From Capitulum mitella (taxonomy: Eukaryota; Arthropoda; Thecostraca; Pollicipedomorpha; Pollicipedidae): a stretch of DNA of 64,000 nucleotides. The position numbers and the translations under genes are program-made. The notes under the pieces were generated by a model. It saw only the letters and a program-made list of their open reading frames with translations. It did not search any database and was not told the DNA's origin. Within the stretch, counting starts at the first letter, position 1. Each line of letters opens with the position of its first letter. The stretch covers positions 20,730,266 through 20,794,265 of the forward strand of contig CP099852.1 in the NCBI GenBank assembly GCA_030062745.1, read 5' to 3'. Positions 28,963 to 41,800 of this stretch are shown piece by piece.

Positions 28963-29584
28963 GTCGCTGGTGACGTCTCAGGTCAGGTCAAACACGAAAA
29001 AGGTGAGCATGTTCTCCAGGGTCGTCTAATTACAACAAAAAGCAGAATGGGACTGAAGTTTGCGTTATACTTTGTTCCTGGCATATTGGTAATATGTCCC
29101 TGGCAGTTCATTGTTATATTCCCAATGTCACCTGACCCAAGATTATGCACGGTCAGGGTCACAGGTCGAGGCAAATTTGACCTTTGTTATAACGTGTCAT
29201 GCGATGCAAGTGTACCGGCCCATGTGCCCGATAGCTGGGGTCATTTCAGAAGTGTCAAGGCTCTGAAGGCTTCTGAAGTGTGAAGGCCCTTTGAAAATGT
29301 CTTTTTAGAATCTCCGTGTCAAATGGGCCGGGAAACTTGCATCGCATGACGCGTTATAACGGAGGTCAAATTTGCCCCAACCTATGACCTTGACTTTGCA
29401 TAATCTTGGGTCAGGTGACATTGAGAACATGACATTGAATTGCTAGGGACATATTACCGATATGCCAGGAACAAAGTATAACGCAAACTTCATTCTCATT
29501 CTGCTTTTTATTGTGATTGGGCCACCCTGGAGAACACGGTCACCTTTTGTCGTGTTTGACCTGACCTTAGACGTCATCAGCGAC
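28963..29584. repeat. Long imperfect inverted repeat, arms about 265 bp
   Basis: The left arm (28963-29226) and right arm (29316-29584) are reverse complements with scattered mismatches: GTCGCTGGTGACGTCTCAGG pairs with the end of the right arm, and CAAATTTGACCTTTGTTATA with its beginning. The spacer is about 90 nt. If transcribed it would form a long double-stranded hairpin; it lies in the intron between the exons at 28103 and 29981. Confidence 0.85.
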
Positions 29585-29980
29585 CCAAAATTAAAAAAAG
29601 AAATCAACATGCCACAGGGCCGCAAGACTTCGTGCTATCGCTTGCCACTTCAATCAGCCGAATCGAACGATTGCTTCTCAGGATAAACGGGGCGGCTGCC
29701 CCCCCCCCCGACCCATTCAGTGGAAGGTGGCGAAATACCGCAGTCAGTGTGGGATTAAAATGATGTGTGGAAAAATGCCCACAAGTGGGCGTGATTGCAG
29801 AAATAACTTTATACCGCATTTGCCTCTGAGTGTGTAAAAATGTCGTTGCCCCATGACCTAGATGTGCCTTGGTAGTCGGAACGCCCTAAAGTCTTTATCA
29901 CAAACACAGTGCGTATAAATGAATGCTGCACTTTATTATACAGTGTGTCAGGTGTTAACTGTATTTCTTTTTCTTTTCAG

Positions 29981-30063
29981 AAATGTCATCAAGAGGAAAA
30001 GGCCACCGCAGAGTACGTATAAGACCGGGCGCAGGCGTTTACAGTCCCAAGTTGTGTGGCTAA
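29981..30063 (+). CDS. Possible terminal exon of the putative plus-strand gene
   Basis: A strong acceptor (TTTCTTTTTCTTTTCAG) precedes 83 nt which, in the phase left by exon 2, read a split Glu, then MSSRGKGHRRVRIRPGAGVY and SPKLCG before TAA (30061-30063). The product is basic. Other frames after the same acceptor stay open longer (to 30161), so the true frame is not certain. Confidence 0.35.
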
Positions 30064-30522
30064 GAGGTTGCCATGCGTTTTTCGTGCCAATGATGTGCCT
30101 TGGTTCTTGTGTGAGACCGCGGATTGCGAGCGTTTTAAATTGTGTGTGGTGCTGGAAGTAAAGGTGGTAGTGGCGTGGAAAAAGAAGTACCCAGTGTACC
30201 GCCATTCGTTTGTACTACCAGATGGATCACGGTTTTGGTCCCACGCCACCTGGGAGCAGACGATACGCTGATTATCGACTCTGTTAATAATTTCATCAAA
30301 TGTCGTGCAAAGGTCATGAGCTTTTTGTCATAAACAGTGCACTGGCCAGAGCCCGCCGCTCAGTTCGATACGTGTGGTTGCCGAGTTCATCTGCACTCCT
30401 TAGTTTGCACTGATGCCAATTTCTAGTCCCCTTCCCCTCCTCCTTTCGGTCCTGCAATTTGGTTTTGAAGACGGAAGGATCGTACATTTTGTTTTGCTGT
30501 TCTACCGGCCCAATGATTCCCG

Positions 30523-33500
30523 AGTTAGTTAGTTAGTTATTGGGGCTTAGGGGCGCACCGACTGCAGGGTCATTCGGCGCCCATAACTTCTTTAAGTAGC
30601 TCCATTAACAAGAGTCACGACGATTAACATAATCCGACGATAAACATAATAAAATATAGCGCAATTATGTCAAGACAAAAAGTTGCCTACAACAGCATAC
30701 ACAAAATAAAACACATGTGACTAGTAGCGTGAAAACACTGCAGAAAAACCGACATCCAATAAAAACCGGAACAACTGTCCCGTCTCTATAAAACGAGACT
30801 CATCACCCAGCAAATCCAGTAAAGTGTGAGGTGTCGCACTGTGCCCAAAGTGCCGCAAACGCTCTGGAATCAAACCATTGCATGTGATCAGCACATGGTG
30901 CACAGTGAGGGGCTCACTGCAGCGGGGGCACATCCCTCTCTCTTCGCTCTTCAACAGATGCGTTACGTGTGTGTGGCCTAGGCGCAAACGGCAGAGAATA
31001 ACCTCCTCTCGCCGGTTTTCGCGTGAACTTGAGGCCCAAGTTCCTAAGCAGGGTTTAATACTTTTGAGCTTATTCGGACCGAGCGCATCCCACTCACGCT
31101 GCCACGAGTCATACATATACCACGAAAACACACGATAAAAGTCCTTGGCAGGCAATGACATTCGTCGCGTCACACACATGCGTGACGCACGCTTCGCGGC
31201 TGCATCGGCTCGTTCGTTGCCAGATATCCCCACGTGGCTTGGGATCCAGCAGAACGTCACTCTCTTTCCATGTCGGTCTAACGCTGTCAGTCGTCTTAAA
31301 ATATCCTGTATAAGGGGATGACGCGGATAGAAACACTTCAGCGCTAAAAGGCTACTCAGCGAGTCTGTAAAAAGTACGTAAAAACCATCGTCGCTTGCCT
31401 CAATAAAACACAGCGCCTTGTCAATAGCCACGAGTTCCGACGTATACACCGATGCATGGGGTGGCAAAGTAAATGACCGAGTGTCAGGGCCACACACGAA
31501 AGCACAGCCCACACCAGTCTCCGTCCTCGATCCATCGGTGAAAGCAGTCATATGGCCATCGTAGGATGCCACGTGCTCCAGTGCTCTGCACCGTAACTCC
31601 TCCGGGGCCACGTCGCGCTTCCGGTTCTCAGCCAAAGACACGTCGACCACAGGGGACACCGGTTCCCAGGGAGGTATGTCGAGATCGTAAGAACGTGCCA
31701 CGGACCTCAGTCGCACACCGCTCTCAATTAACAGGTCATAGACTCTCACACAGAAAGGAGTGGCTTTCAGAGATCGTCAAGTGCGAAATAGGGCTATTGT
31801 GCTGGACGAAAACACCGCCTCATATGTCGGGTGGTCGGGGAACTGAGCTAACTTGCATGCATACCGCAGCCCGAGCGCCTTCCGTCGCAAAGCCAGAGGT
31901 GGCTCGTTAGCTTCCACTAAGATACTAGCGGTGGGAGACGTTCTGAAGGCACCCGTAGCAATGCGCAAGGCAGAGTTGTGCACTGTGTCCAACGTACGCT
32001 TGCTGGAGTCGCATGCAGAGTCATACACAAAACAAGCATAGTCCAACCTAGAGCGAATCAGGGATCTGTATAGACAGAGCAACGTCACTCTGTCCGCACC
32101 GTACGATGTACCTGCGACACACTTTAAAACGTTCAATGATTTAAAACACTTCTCACGCAGCGATTTCAAATTTTCCCTGTACGTCAATCGTTTGTCAAAC
32201 TGCAGTCCAAGAAACCGCACTACTGACTCCGACGGAATCAGTTTCCCGTACAGTTGCACAGATAAAGCGGGACAGCCACGTCGAGAGCGGCAAAAGTGGC
32301 GCGCAACTGTTTTTGACGTCGAAAAACGGAAGCCATTTGCCAGGCTCCACTTCTCCAAGCGACCGACAGCCAACTGCAACTGCCTCTCCATCGAGACAGC
32401 ACTGGACGCCTTACACCATATTGCCAGATCGTCGACGAACAGTGACCTTCCTACAGAGCGAGGCAGTCTGTCTACCACATCATTTATCATAATGGCAAAG
32501 AGTGTCACACTTAACACACCACCCTGAGGCACGCCGTTCACCTGCAGAAACCGGTCAGAAAAGTGGTTTCCTACATGAACACGGAAAAAACGGGCATCCA
32601 AGTACTCCTGTAAAAGCACGCCCACACGGCCACGAATACCTTGACCAAAAGCTTTTAAGAGAATGCCGTGTCGCCACGTCGTGTCGTATGCACCCTCGAT
32701 GTCAAAAAACACACCTCCCACATGACGTCGTTCCCGAAAAGCAACACGCACTGCTGTGTCTAGGGCTTAAAGGTGGTCCACAGTACTACGGTTTTTCCGG
32801 AGACCGCACTGAGCATTGTCAGACACGTTGTTCTTCTCTAAAAACCAGGTTAGGCGGAGGTTAATCATCTTCTCCAAAAGTTTGCACAAGGAAGATGCCA
32901 AAGATATGGGACGATAATCAAGAGGGTTTAAACCACTCTTGCCGGGCTTGCACAGTGGGATGACGATGGTCTCTCGCCAGGCCAACGGGAACTCGCCACG
33001 GGTATGTGGAAGGTGTCGAAGCATATCGTTATGTACTTCGTCTGGGCCCTCCGACACACTGCGCAGAGACGATGTTGCTGACCTGAGTTCAGCCATTGTA
33101 AACGCTTCGTTATACGAGTGCCGCTCAGAAGTATAAAAGTTCACTGGCGACCGCTCACAGCGAGTTTTGTGACGCAAAAACTCAGGATCGGCGCCGCCAC
33201 CCCGGCAGCGCTCTGCGAGGGCGCGGCCGATCTCGTTGGCAACGTCAGCAGGGTGAAACACGTCATGGCCGTGCACGCGCAGCACGGGCAGCGGCGCAGA
33301 GCAATGTCGGCCCCCTATCCTCTTGATGCGGTCCCAGACCTCCGAAGTGCGGGTGGAGCGGTTCAGGCCGCCCACATACTCTCGCCATGACCGCCGTTTC
33401 GGCTCCAAGATAACACGACGTGTCGAGGCCCTCGCTTGTCTAAAAGCGATCAAGTTATCAAGTGTACTAGAACGATCGAATGCCCTGTAAGCTCGCCTGC

Positions 33501-34410
33501 GTGTACGAATGGCGTCTCTACACGCTTTTGTCCACCATGACACTGGTGGGCGGCGGGGAGCACCAGATGTTTTGGGGATGCTTTGTCCGGCTGACTGGAC
33601 GATCATCTCGGTAAATTCGTCCACCGACATCGGACGCTCCTCCGGCTGACGCCAACGCATGTCCAATTCAACCTGTTCCTCAAACTAGCCCCAGTCAGCG
33701 CGCCGAAGCAACCACCGTGGTGGCCTTGAGCCAAGCACGGCACCGTCCTTATAGTGCAGCCATACTGGCAAGTGATCGCTTCCGCGTGGGTCGTCATCCA
33801 CCGACCACGTCAAGTACTGCATCATCTGTGGACCACAGATGCTCAGGTCTAGAGCCGATGTTTGTCCGGAAGGCAAAGTAAAATGTGTTTTGGCTCCAGT
33901 ATTTAAAAGACATAGCGATTCGTCGTTCAACAAGCATTCTAAAAGTCGACCACGTGTGTCGGTGTTGTCGCAACCGCAATTAGTATGGTGAGCATTAAAA
34001 TCACCTAAAAGCAGGAAAGGTGCAGGCAGCTCTGCAATCAGACGCCGAAGCTCGAGCAAAGGAAAAACACAACCAGGCGCCAAATACACTGAGCACAGTG
34101 TTACTTGACGGCGTCCCAAGTGCGACCTCACTGCCACAGCCTGCACATCTGCGCGCACGTCGAGCCGCTGGGTAGGAACACCATGGTGAACGGCTAGTAG
34201 GACCCCACCGTGCGCAACAGTGTCGACTGGCTTGTCACGACGAAATATGCTGTATCCTTTGAGACTAAAACAAGTGTTTGGTGCTAGTTTTGTCTCCTGG
34301 AGGCCAACAGCAAATGGGCAATGCCGCCTCAGAAGAGCCTGCAGGTCACTGGCGCTCGACCTAACACCTCTACAGTTCCACTGTAAAATGACCTGTATAA
34401 GGTCGGGTTA
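30523..34410 (-). pseudogene. LINE retrotransposon (I superclade), ORF2 with three in-frame stops
   Basis: On the minus strand one reading frame runs from ILQWNCRG (about 34385) to 30721. Domains: APE endonuclease with GLQETK, LLLGDFNAHH and SDHLPVW (34385-33690); reverse transcriptase with YRPISLASSLCKLLEKMI, PQGGVLS and FVDDLAIW (33000-32390); RNase H with AFTDGSRTETG, TSELVAID, FTDSLSS and ISGNERADAA (31560-31190); and a C-terminal CPRCSE-HH-C zinc motif (about 30930). It is interrupted only by TAG (33685-33687), TAA (32767-32769) and TGA (31777-31779), with no frameshift, which implies fairly recent death. The 3' tail is a (TAAC)n microsatellite at 30523-30539. The 5' end lacks the ORF2 start. 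Confidence 0.9.
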
Positions 34411-34826
34411 AAAGGGTCTTAAAACACAGCGTCCCGGGATTTAAAAGAAGCATCAGCCCCTGCAGGAACACTAAAAAAATCACTGCATGCGGAAGGTTGA
34501 AGTGTTCAAAAGTAGTGGTCATGGTCATGTCAGTAGTCACTTTTACATGGTCATGACCCTGCCATGGGTGGACGACCTTCTGCAGAGCTGCCGCGCACCT
34601 TGGCCCTGCCCCCGTCCGTCGGGGACACAGGCCAAGGCGGCGGGCGTTTTGTTGTCCGGCCCGCGGCCGGGGAGGAAGACGCCGACCCACCCCGCGCCGG
34701 GGCAGGGGGTGGGCCCATGGCCGCGCCATCGCCAGACGGCGACGGATGGGCCCGGGCCGGCCCATGATTACCGAGGAACACCGAATAACTGAGCCAGAAG
34801 GTCATGTGGCCTCGCTCCGAAAACAA
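34411..34826 (-). pseudogene. Possible ORF1 remnant of the minus-strand LINE
   Basis: Upstream of ORF2, on the same strand, is a Pro/Gly/Ala-rich frame (about 34826-34551; starts MFSERGHMTFWLSYSVFLGN). Position and Pro-rich composition resemble the ORF1 that precedes the plus-strand LINE. No RNA-binding motif is visible. Confidence 0.35.
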
Positions 34827-37739
34827 TGTTAAAAGGACGGAAATCAGATTACTTTCTCCACACCATGACGAAATGTTTCAGTATATTTCTTGCCAAAGCA
34901 CGTTAATCGCCGTAACTATCATTGCCAAGGCTAAAACACTCGAGAATGGCCCATTGTGTTAAGAATGTGCATTGAAACACCGGAAACAGAGTAATCCTGC
35001 TCAAGCGAACAATAATCCAATGGCAGAACACCACTAACGACGAAAAGCCACTGCATCGTCTTCAGAAGCGCCGACGTAAACGATTTCTAAACGGGTCATC
35101 GCATGGCGCACGTCATCGTTTAGCGCGTGCGGCACCTGCCACGCGCAAGCGGCGGCACCATGCAACAAACCGTTGCTTTATGCTTTTTCAAGAACTGGGT
35201 GTGCTGTGGTCCAGAGACTGCGTGCCTTGACAAAAGCACCATCGTATAGCTCACGTACCGTCCTCCGTTAAAATGCAAAGCTAAACGGGTCCTGTTCTCG
35301 ATTTGGGCGCCACGTCGTCTGGAAGCAGATGGCCACGGATTACCAACTGGCGTGGAACCCCTAGCTGGACCTGGACAGAGCCGAAACGACAAGGAATTCC
35401 ATTGCGGAAGGGCAGGGTGGTGGCAGGCTCCTCGCTACGGCTAGCGCAAAGGTGCGAGGGAGGCCTCATGCGTATATATTTAGCACCTGACTGGGGAGGC
35501 TCAACCATTAACGACGGCGAAACGACGGATCCAGTCAAATTAACGAAAAGCGTGCTGGAGGCCGGCTGAGAATTACACGAACTGGTGGGAGCATATTTTG
35601 CCTCGATTTATCTTCTTACCTAGTGGAATAGTTCCAACGAAATTTTATGGGGAAAAGTTCAGTGCTTCTTTCAACTTCCAGAAACCGAATGCCCCGCATC
35701 AGGTCAGCCAAGCTCAAACGAAGTCAGACGTTGAATAGGTAGCACCCCTTTTTCTCCAGATCTGCTGAGCCAGTCGCGACCAAATTTTGTGGAGTGTTAG
35801 TCCATGTGATACACAAAAAGCAAAGTTGACCCGGGTTAGGTCCAGCGAGGTCAAACAAGGTCAATGTTTGAAAGTTACGCGCTTTGTCAAAATGGAGCGC
35901 GACGCAGGATGGAGTATTGCTAGTAGGTAAGGAGACCTTATACACCCTATGTCAGATATTATAATCTATGGTCAACCGAGGCCAGCGAAGGCCAACATGA
36001 TGCGCCACCACAGCATCAAATTCACCCTGTTTAGGTAAGTTTGCGGGAAGATATATGTTTGTCTTCCGCAGTTGACCTAAGATGACCTAGTTTGCCCATT
36101 ACTTGAGGCATCCACATTCGTCACACAGCAAGAGCCGCCTCCAAATTTCCTCTTGTCCCCTTCATAAAATGCTGCATTTGCGTAGGTTACTAGTGGTTCG
36201 GAAAAAATAAGCCCATCTCTTAAAGACTAGCTCCGATAAATACTTCGTTGAGAAAAAGGAATAGATCTCCAGAGAAAAGACAATGTTTTGTTCAGTGTTT
36301 GATTGCTTCACCGTGACTGACCGGACCCACGCCACTTGTACCTTTGAATTGTAAATTTATCCCTGATAACAGCTGAAAACCACGACTACAAGGACTGCAA
36401 AGACAACGCTGCACTTAAAAAAAGAAAAAGTAGCAGAAAATGCATCATAAAATGTGAAAGCCAAGTGCTGTGACCGTAATGGCGGTCATTGGCGTAGCTG
36501 CCAGCCCCGCTTCTGTACTGCGGTGTAGGCGTCGTGGTGCCCAAAACGTGGACCAGTCATTTGGCTCTCGGCACCAACAAAAGGCAGTACTTTAAAGCCA
36601 CACTATGATACTTTTTTCCAAGTCGCTGCGCTTTCTGGATCGCCATTACTACATCCAATTTTCGAAAACGCTTACAAACAGTAGTTTTATATGGCCACGG
36701 GTCACGCAGGGCAAGTGTCGTGCGCAGTGAGCACTGGACGCCAAGCTATTGTCTTTGTTTGTTCTTGCGTGGGTTGGAAACGCCTGCTATCCCTCCGCTA
36801 CGCAGACAAAGCCGTTTTCGTAACGATAACGCCCGTTCTTTGTTATCTCCGTTTTCCGTCCATCTGACACTTCCCTTTCCCTAATGCTTGTAGGGCCCTC
36901 TGTGTGCTTCACCCTGGTCTCGGTGCCCGGACCCTGTTTGCTTAAAACGCTGGGTCTTTGTACAGGTGGGAACGAGGGGGTTCATATCTATCGGAATATG
37001 TGCAAAAAAGCCAAAAAGTCAGTCGATACAAAATATGTCCCATGTATGTCTCCTGATCTCTGTCGATGACTTCGGGCACACAGTGTATTACAGAAAAAAC
37101 TAGACAGGAGAAAGAACACCAGTCCCTCACAACAACTCAGTCAATTCGGTCATCAGCTATGGAATGGATTTCCGTTGGCTTTGAAGGGAAATGTCACACA
37201 CGCGCCAGAACTGACGGCGAGTCCGAGATCTACCGAAGTAATCCGGACTCGGAAATCGCTAATGTAATCGGAACTTGAATCTCGGTTTGCCTCCCGAAGG
37301 AAATCCGACTTGTAATTCAATCCTGTCATGGAAACTGGACTATTGGAATGGCCGACAGGCCGGCCTCCCACATCTGGGCGAGGGTTGGTGGGCAGCCCTG
37401 GGGCCCCACAGTCTGGGGGGCCTCACAGGCGCCGCGCTGTCTGTTGCCAATTTCCGGTGACGGGAGGGAAGGGACTCAAGGGAAACCCGACGTGGGGAAA
37501 TGAAACCGCTATCCCGTGTACTTACGCTACGTGAAGTCCATCACTGCGTGCGGTACCTGTGAAAGCTAAACGAAACAAAGCCATCACACATACCGCAAGA
37601 CCAGTCTTTAAAATGAGGCACGTCAGCATTCATCACAATCCTGCACCAAACACAATTTCCGCGACCAGGTGCGGGTGGCCAGTGGTCATTTCTGGGAGGT
37701 TTCCATGTGCTGATTAACGCTCACGCTTCGCATAGATCC
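34827..37739. other. No gene recognised
   Basis: The stretch contains sequence rich in TGACCT/AGGTCA words (35700-36130) that recurs at about 17.9, 28.5, 44.1 and 46.8 kb, suggesting a decayed repeat family. No splice-supported coding frame was found. Confidence 0.5.
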
Positions 37740-37923
37740 AGCTCCCCATGGCTAATGACCAGGAAGCGGGCGTTACTTCCTGGCATTTTTGTAAGGTGTT
37801 ACAGCACTGTCGTGACCGATGTGACCACTTCCAACAATTTCCAATACGTCTCTGTGCAAACGACGTTCCCGAAAGCTTTAGAACTTTCCGCCATCGTCGA
37901 AATGCCCCAAGCAGTGCCCAGTG

Positions 37924-37931
37924 TTATAAAA
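37924..37931 (+). promoter_or_regulatory. TATA-like box upstream of the plus-strand LINE
   Basis: TTATAAAA followed by GGAGAG lies about 210 bases before the proposed ORF1 start. It may belong to the LINE 5' UTR or to the insertion site. Confidence 0.3.
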
Positions 37932-38139
37932 GGAGAGTCAAGCTGACATACGGACCACCGTTTCCCCCTCCCGCCCCGGGCGTCCGACGTCCGGTTTTCC
38001 CGCCCCGTCCCCCTTACCCACCCCTCCGCACCGGCCCTGGCCCCGCGAGAGCGCGACCAGGCCTCCTCCCCCACCCTCCCCATCCCCATTCCCTCCAACG
38101 TCGTCCCCTCCTCCACCCACCCCCCGGCTTCCCCCAGGC

Positions 38140-38811
38140 TTGGCAATGCGCCCCCAACGCAAGGCCAGGCCTGCTCCCTCACCCTCCCCACCCCCATTCC
38201 CTCCAGCACTTTCCCCCCTTGGCCCCCCTTGGACCTGGCGACGCGCTCCAGGCGCCAAGCCAGGCCTGCTCCCTCATCCCCCACACCTTCCCTTCGGCCC
38301 ACCCTGGGCCTGGCGACGCACCCCCGGAGCGAAGCCAGGCCTGCTCCCCCATCCCCCCCACCCACGGTCGCTCCAGCCCCCAACCGGCCGCCCCGAGTGG
38401 CCATACCCCTTCCCGGCGGCCGCATCCCGGCGACCCGCTCACCCAACACCAGGTCCCCAACTCCTCTCCTCCACTCAGTTCCCCCCCCTTCCCCCACCCG
38501 GACCCAAACCTCTCCCCCACCACGTCCCAAGAAAGCCCCAATCCAAATCCTCTCAGACCCCCGCTCCCGCCTCCACGACATCCACCGGGACTCAGTGTGA
38601 CAGGCCACCCACGGCAAACGTGGCCTGCCAGACTGAGCCCCAAGCCGGACCAATCACCCGATCCAAAACCACCATCACCTCCCTGGTCCGGCTTGTCACA
38701 CCTCCAGCCATGACCCGACGCCGTCTCCGCAGACCCCTAAACCTTGCGGATTCGGTCTCCGACACCCCCACGACACGCCGTATCCGTCCCACTCCTCTCC
38801 CCATGTCTTAA
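38140..38811 (+). CDS. LINE ORF1 (Pro-rich gag-like protein)
   Basis: This 223-residue ORF ends at TAA 38809-38811, three bases before the ORF2 ATG, the usual tight ORF1-ORF2 arrangement. It is Pro/Ser/Arg-rich; the first half is made of short tandem repeats (AKPGLLPHPPHP and variants) from a DNA minisatellite at about 38040-38370. The second half has mixed composition (TRSKTTITSLVRLV, then a basic end). No CCHC knuckle is seen. An overlapping longer Pro-rich ORF (37748-38713) in another frame is less likely because it is out of step with ORF2. ORF1 proteins of LINEs coat the RNA. Confidence 0.6.
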   Translation: MAMRPQRKARPAPSPSPPPFPPALSPLGPPWTWRRAPGAKPGLLPHPPHLPFGPPWAWRRTPGAKPGLLPHPPHPRSLQPPTGRPEWPYPFPAAASRRPAHPTPGPQLLSSTQFPPLPPPGPKPLPHHVPRKPQSKSSQTPAPASTTSTGTQCDRPPTANVACQTEPQAGPITRSKTTITSLVRLVTPPAMTRRRLRRPLNLADSVSDTPTTRRIRPTPLPMS

Positions 38812-38814
38812 ATC

Positions 38815-41800
38815 ATGACACACATTCTCCAATGGAATGTGGGCGGCATTCCATCTCGCTTCACCGAATTCAAAACTGAACTAACTCAACGCAAAAATTT
38901 ACTCCTGGCCGCCCTCCAGGAGACACATTTTCGAGACACAGATTCCCACTGGACTCACATTCCAAACTTCACGTGGCACGTTGACAATGTCAACGGGCCA
39001 ACCAGAAAAGGGGGAGCTGCCATTCTCATTGCCAACAGCATCCCTCACAGCAGAATTAACGTAAACAGTCACTTAAATTGCGTAGCCATAAACCTCAAAA
39101 TCAGCCATATACAAACCACCATTCTTTCAATATACCTCCCACCCACAGAACCAGACCCCACACTACACGACCTCACCACCCTCATCTCACAACTTCCACA
39201 CCCAGTGCTGATTCTGGGAGACATCAACGCTCACCACCCCAGCTGGGGGAGCCACAAAACAAACAACAGAGGACACATGATACACACATTTATCGAGAGT
39301 CAAAATCTTACCCTGCTAAACACCGGGGCCGCCACCAGACACAACCCCAGATTAGGGGCTGTAGACAGCGCAATAGACATTTCGTGCTGCACCCCGCGAA
39401 TTAGTCATCTTTTTGAATGGTCGGTCGAGGACGACCCCGGACTGAGCGACCACTACCCAATACACATTAAGCTCAGCTCCGCTGCAATCCACCATACCAA
39501 ACTCCACGCACCCTCATGGAATTTAAAAAGGGCGGACTGGCCAAAATACGAGGCTATGGTGGACCTCGCACTAGTCAATTCAACGGACCACACCATAAGT
39601 GAGGTCTTAGGAGCCATCAGCTCAGCAGCACAGGCCACCGTCCCAAAATCCAAAAAACCCCGAAATAAGGCATCAGCGCCTTGGTGGACCCCGGAATGCC
39701 AACAAGCCATCGCAAAACGACGAAGAGCCTTGAAGCGGTACAAAAGGGTGATGTGCGAAGCGCATCTCCTGGAGTACCGCCGAGCAAAGGCACTCTGTCG
39801 CTCCACCATACGTGGAGCGCGGAGAACAGCTTGGCAGGAACATGCAGCCACATTTAACAGATTTACACCCACAAGCACCATCTGGACACTCATGAAACGC
39901 TTCCACCTCAAACGCCCCCCGCCAGGTCCCTTTCCACAACTCACAATAAACAATCAGCGCATCACAGAACCTGGCGACGTCGTGGAACACTTCAAAACTC
40001 ACTACACCAACGTCTCCGCAAACCACACTTACGCCACAGCACTAACAACCTCACTTCAAACACTTGCGGCAAACGCAAACATTCAGTCGACCAACACTGA
40101 AACATACAACACTCCATTCACCATGTATGAATTGCGCCTTGCCCTCAGCAAGTGCGGCAACACGTCGGTTGGGCCGGACGACATCCACTACCAATTCTTC
40201 AGACACTTAAGCAAAGTATCTTTAACGTACCTGTTGACGGCCATTAACAATCTCTTCTTAAACGACTCCTTTCCGCCAAATTGGCGACAAAGCATCATCA
40301 TTCCCTTGCCCAAGCCCCAAAAAGACCACACTCAGCCAAAAGCATACAGACCAATATCTCTCACCAGCTGTGCCAGCAAACTCGTCGAGCGCATGGTAAA
40401 CACACGCCTCAGACACTTTCTGGAAAGCAAAAAGTTGCTCGACGAACACCAGTGCGGTTTCAGAAAACACAAGTCCACCACAGACAACCTCATACGCATC
40501 GTACACGACATCAAACGCGGCATGAATTACAAACGCACCACAGTAGCAGCATACCTAGACATCACGGCCGCATTTAACCGAGTCCACAAGTCCGCACTTG
40601 CACACAAACTCTACAAGCTAGGTCTACGCGGACACCTAGCACACTTTCTACTGAACTTCCTCCGGGACAGAACGGTACAGGTCAGATGCGGCAACACCAC
40701 CTCCAGCTATGGAGCACAAGACCAGGGCCTTCCACAAGGAAGTGTCATTTCACCAACACTCTTCCTCATCATGATCAACGACATGTTTGACGACTTACAC
40801 TGCAGAACACTACACTATTCACTTTTTGCGGACGACGTGGCCATTTGGGCCACTGACCACTGCTTCTTCAAAGCCGAAAACACCGTTCAAACCGGACTGG
40901 ACCACATTGCAAAGTGGTGTAATAAATGGGGCTTCACCCTGTCCGCAGAAAAATCAGCAGTAGTCGCATACGCTCGCACCACCGGACCACTTACTCTCAA
41001 CCTGACCATCCATGGCAAAGCCATAGAGCAGGTTAAAAGTTTCAAATTTCTCGGCATCCACCTCGACGAAAAACTGACCTTCCAACAGCACATCAAACAC
41101 ACCACGAAACGATGCGCAAAACGCATCAACATCCTGCGCTGCCTCTCAGGAACAGACTGGGGCGGAGACAGACAAACACTACTCAGACTTTACAAGGCTA
41201 TCATTCGACCCATTCTGGAATACAACAGCTTTATTTTCAACACCATCTCTCCGTCCCTAGCACAAAAACTGGAAGCCATACAAAATCACGGCATTCGAGC
41301 AGCCACCGGAGCATTGCACAGTACCCCGACTGTCAGCCTTCTGGCCGACGCGGACATTCCATCCCTACAGATCAGACGAACACAACAACTGTGTCGGTAC
41401 TACATGACAGTTCAGACTACAGAAAACCATCCGGCACAGTCTTGCTTCAAACACGACAAACTAGACAAGAGCCGTGCAGCACGCAAACGCCCACCTTTTC
41501 ACGTTCAAATAAGCACGGCTCTGGCAGACCTTCAGTTTGCCGTACCGCCCACTGCACCCAGACCGCCCCTCAGGCCATTCTGGATTCACCAACCACCCAC
41601 TATCGAATATCTCCTCGCAGAACGCAAAACAGACATAACTCAAACAGAGATACTCGCAAAATTCCGCGAATACACCACTGTTAACAACCACAAATCATTC
41701 ATATACACAGACGGGTCCAAAATCGACGACAAAGTCGGATTTGGACTCACATCGCCTGGCTTTGAGCTCGGCAACCGCCTCCCAGACCACACATCAATCT

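Noticed and set aside
37748-38713. 321-residue Pro-rich ORF overlapping LINE ORF1
   Set aside because: It ends well short of ORF2 and in another frame; the 38140-38811 frame abuts ORF2. Pro-rich DNA keeps several frames open.
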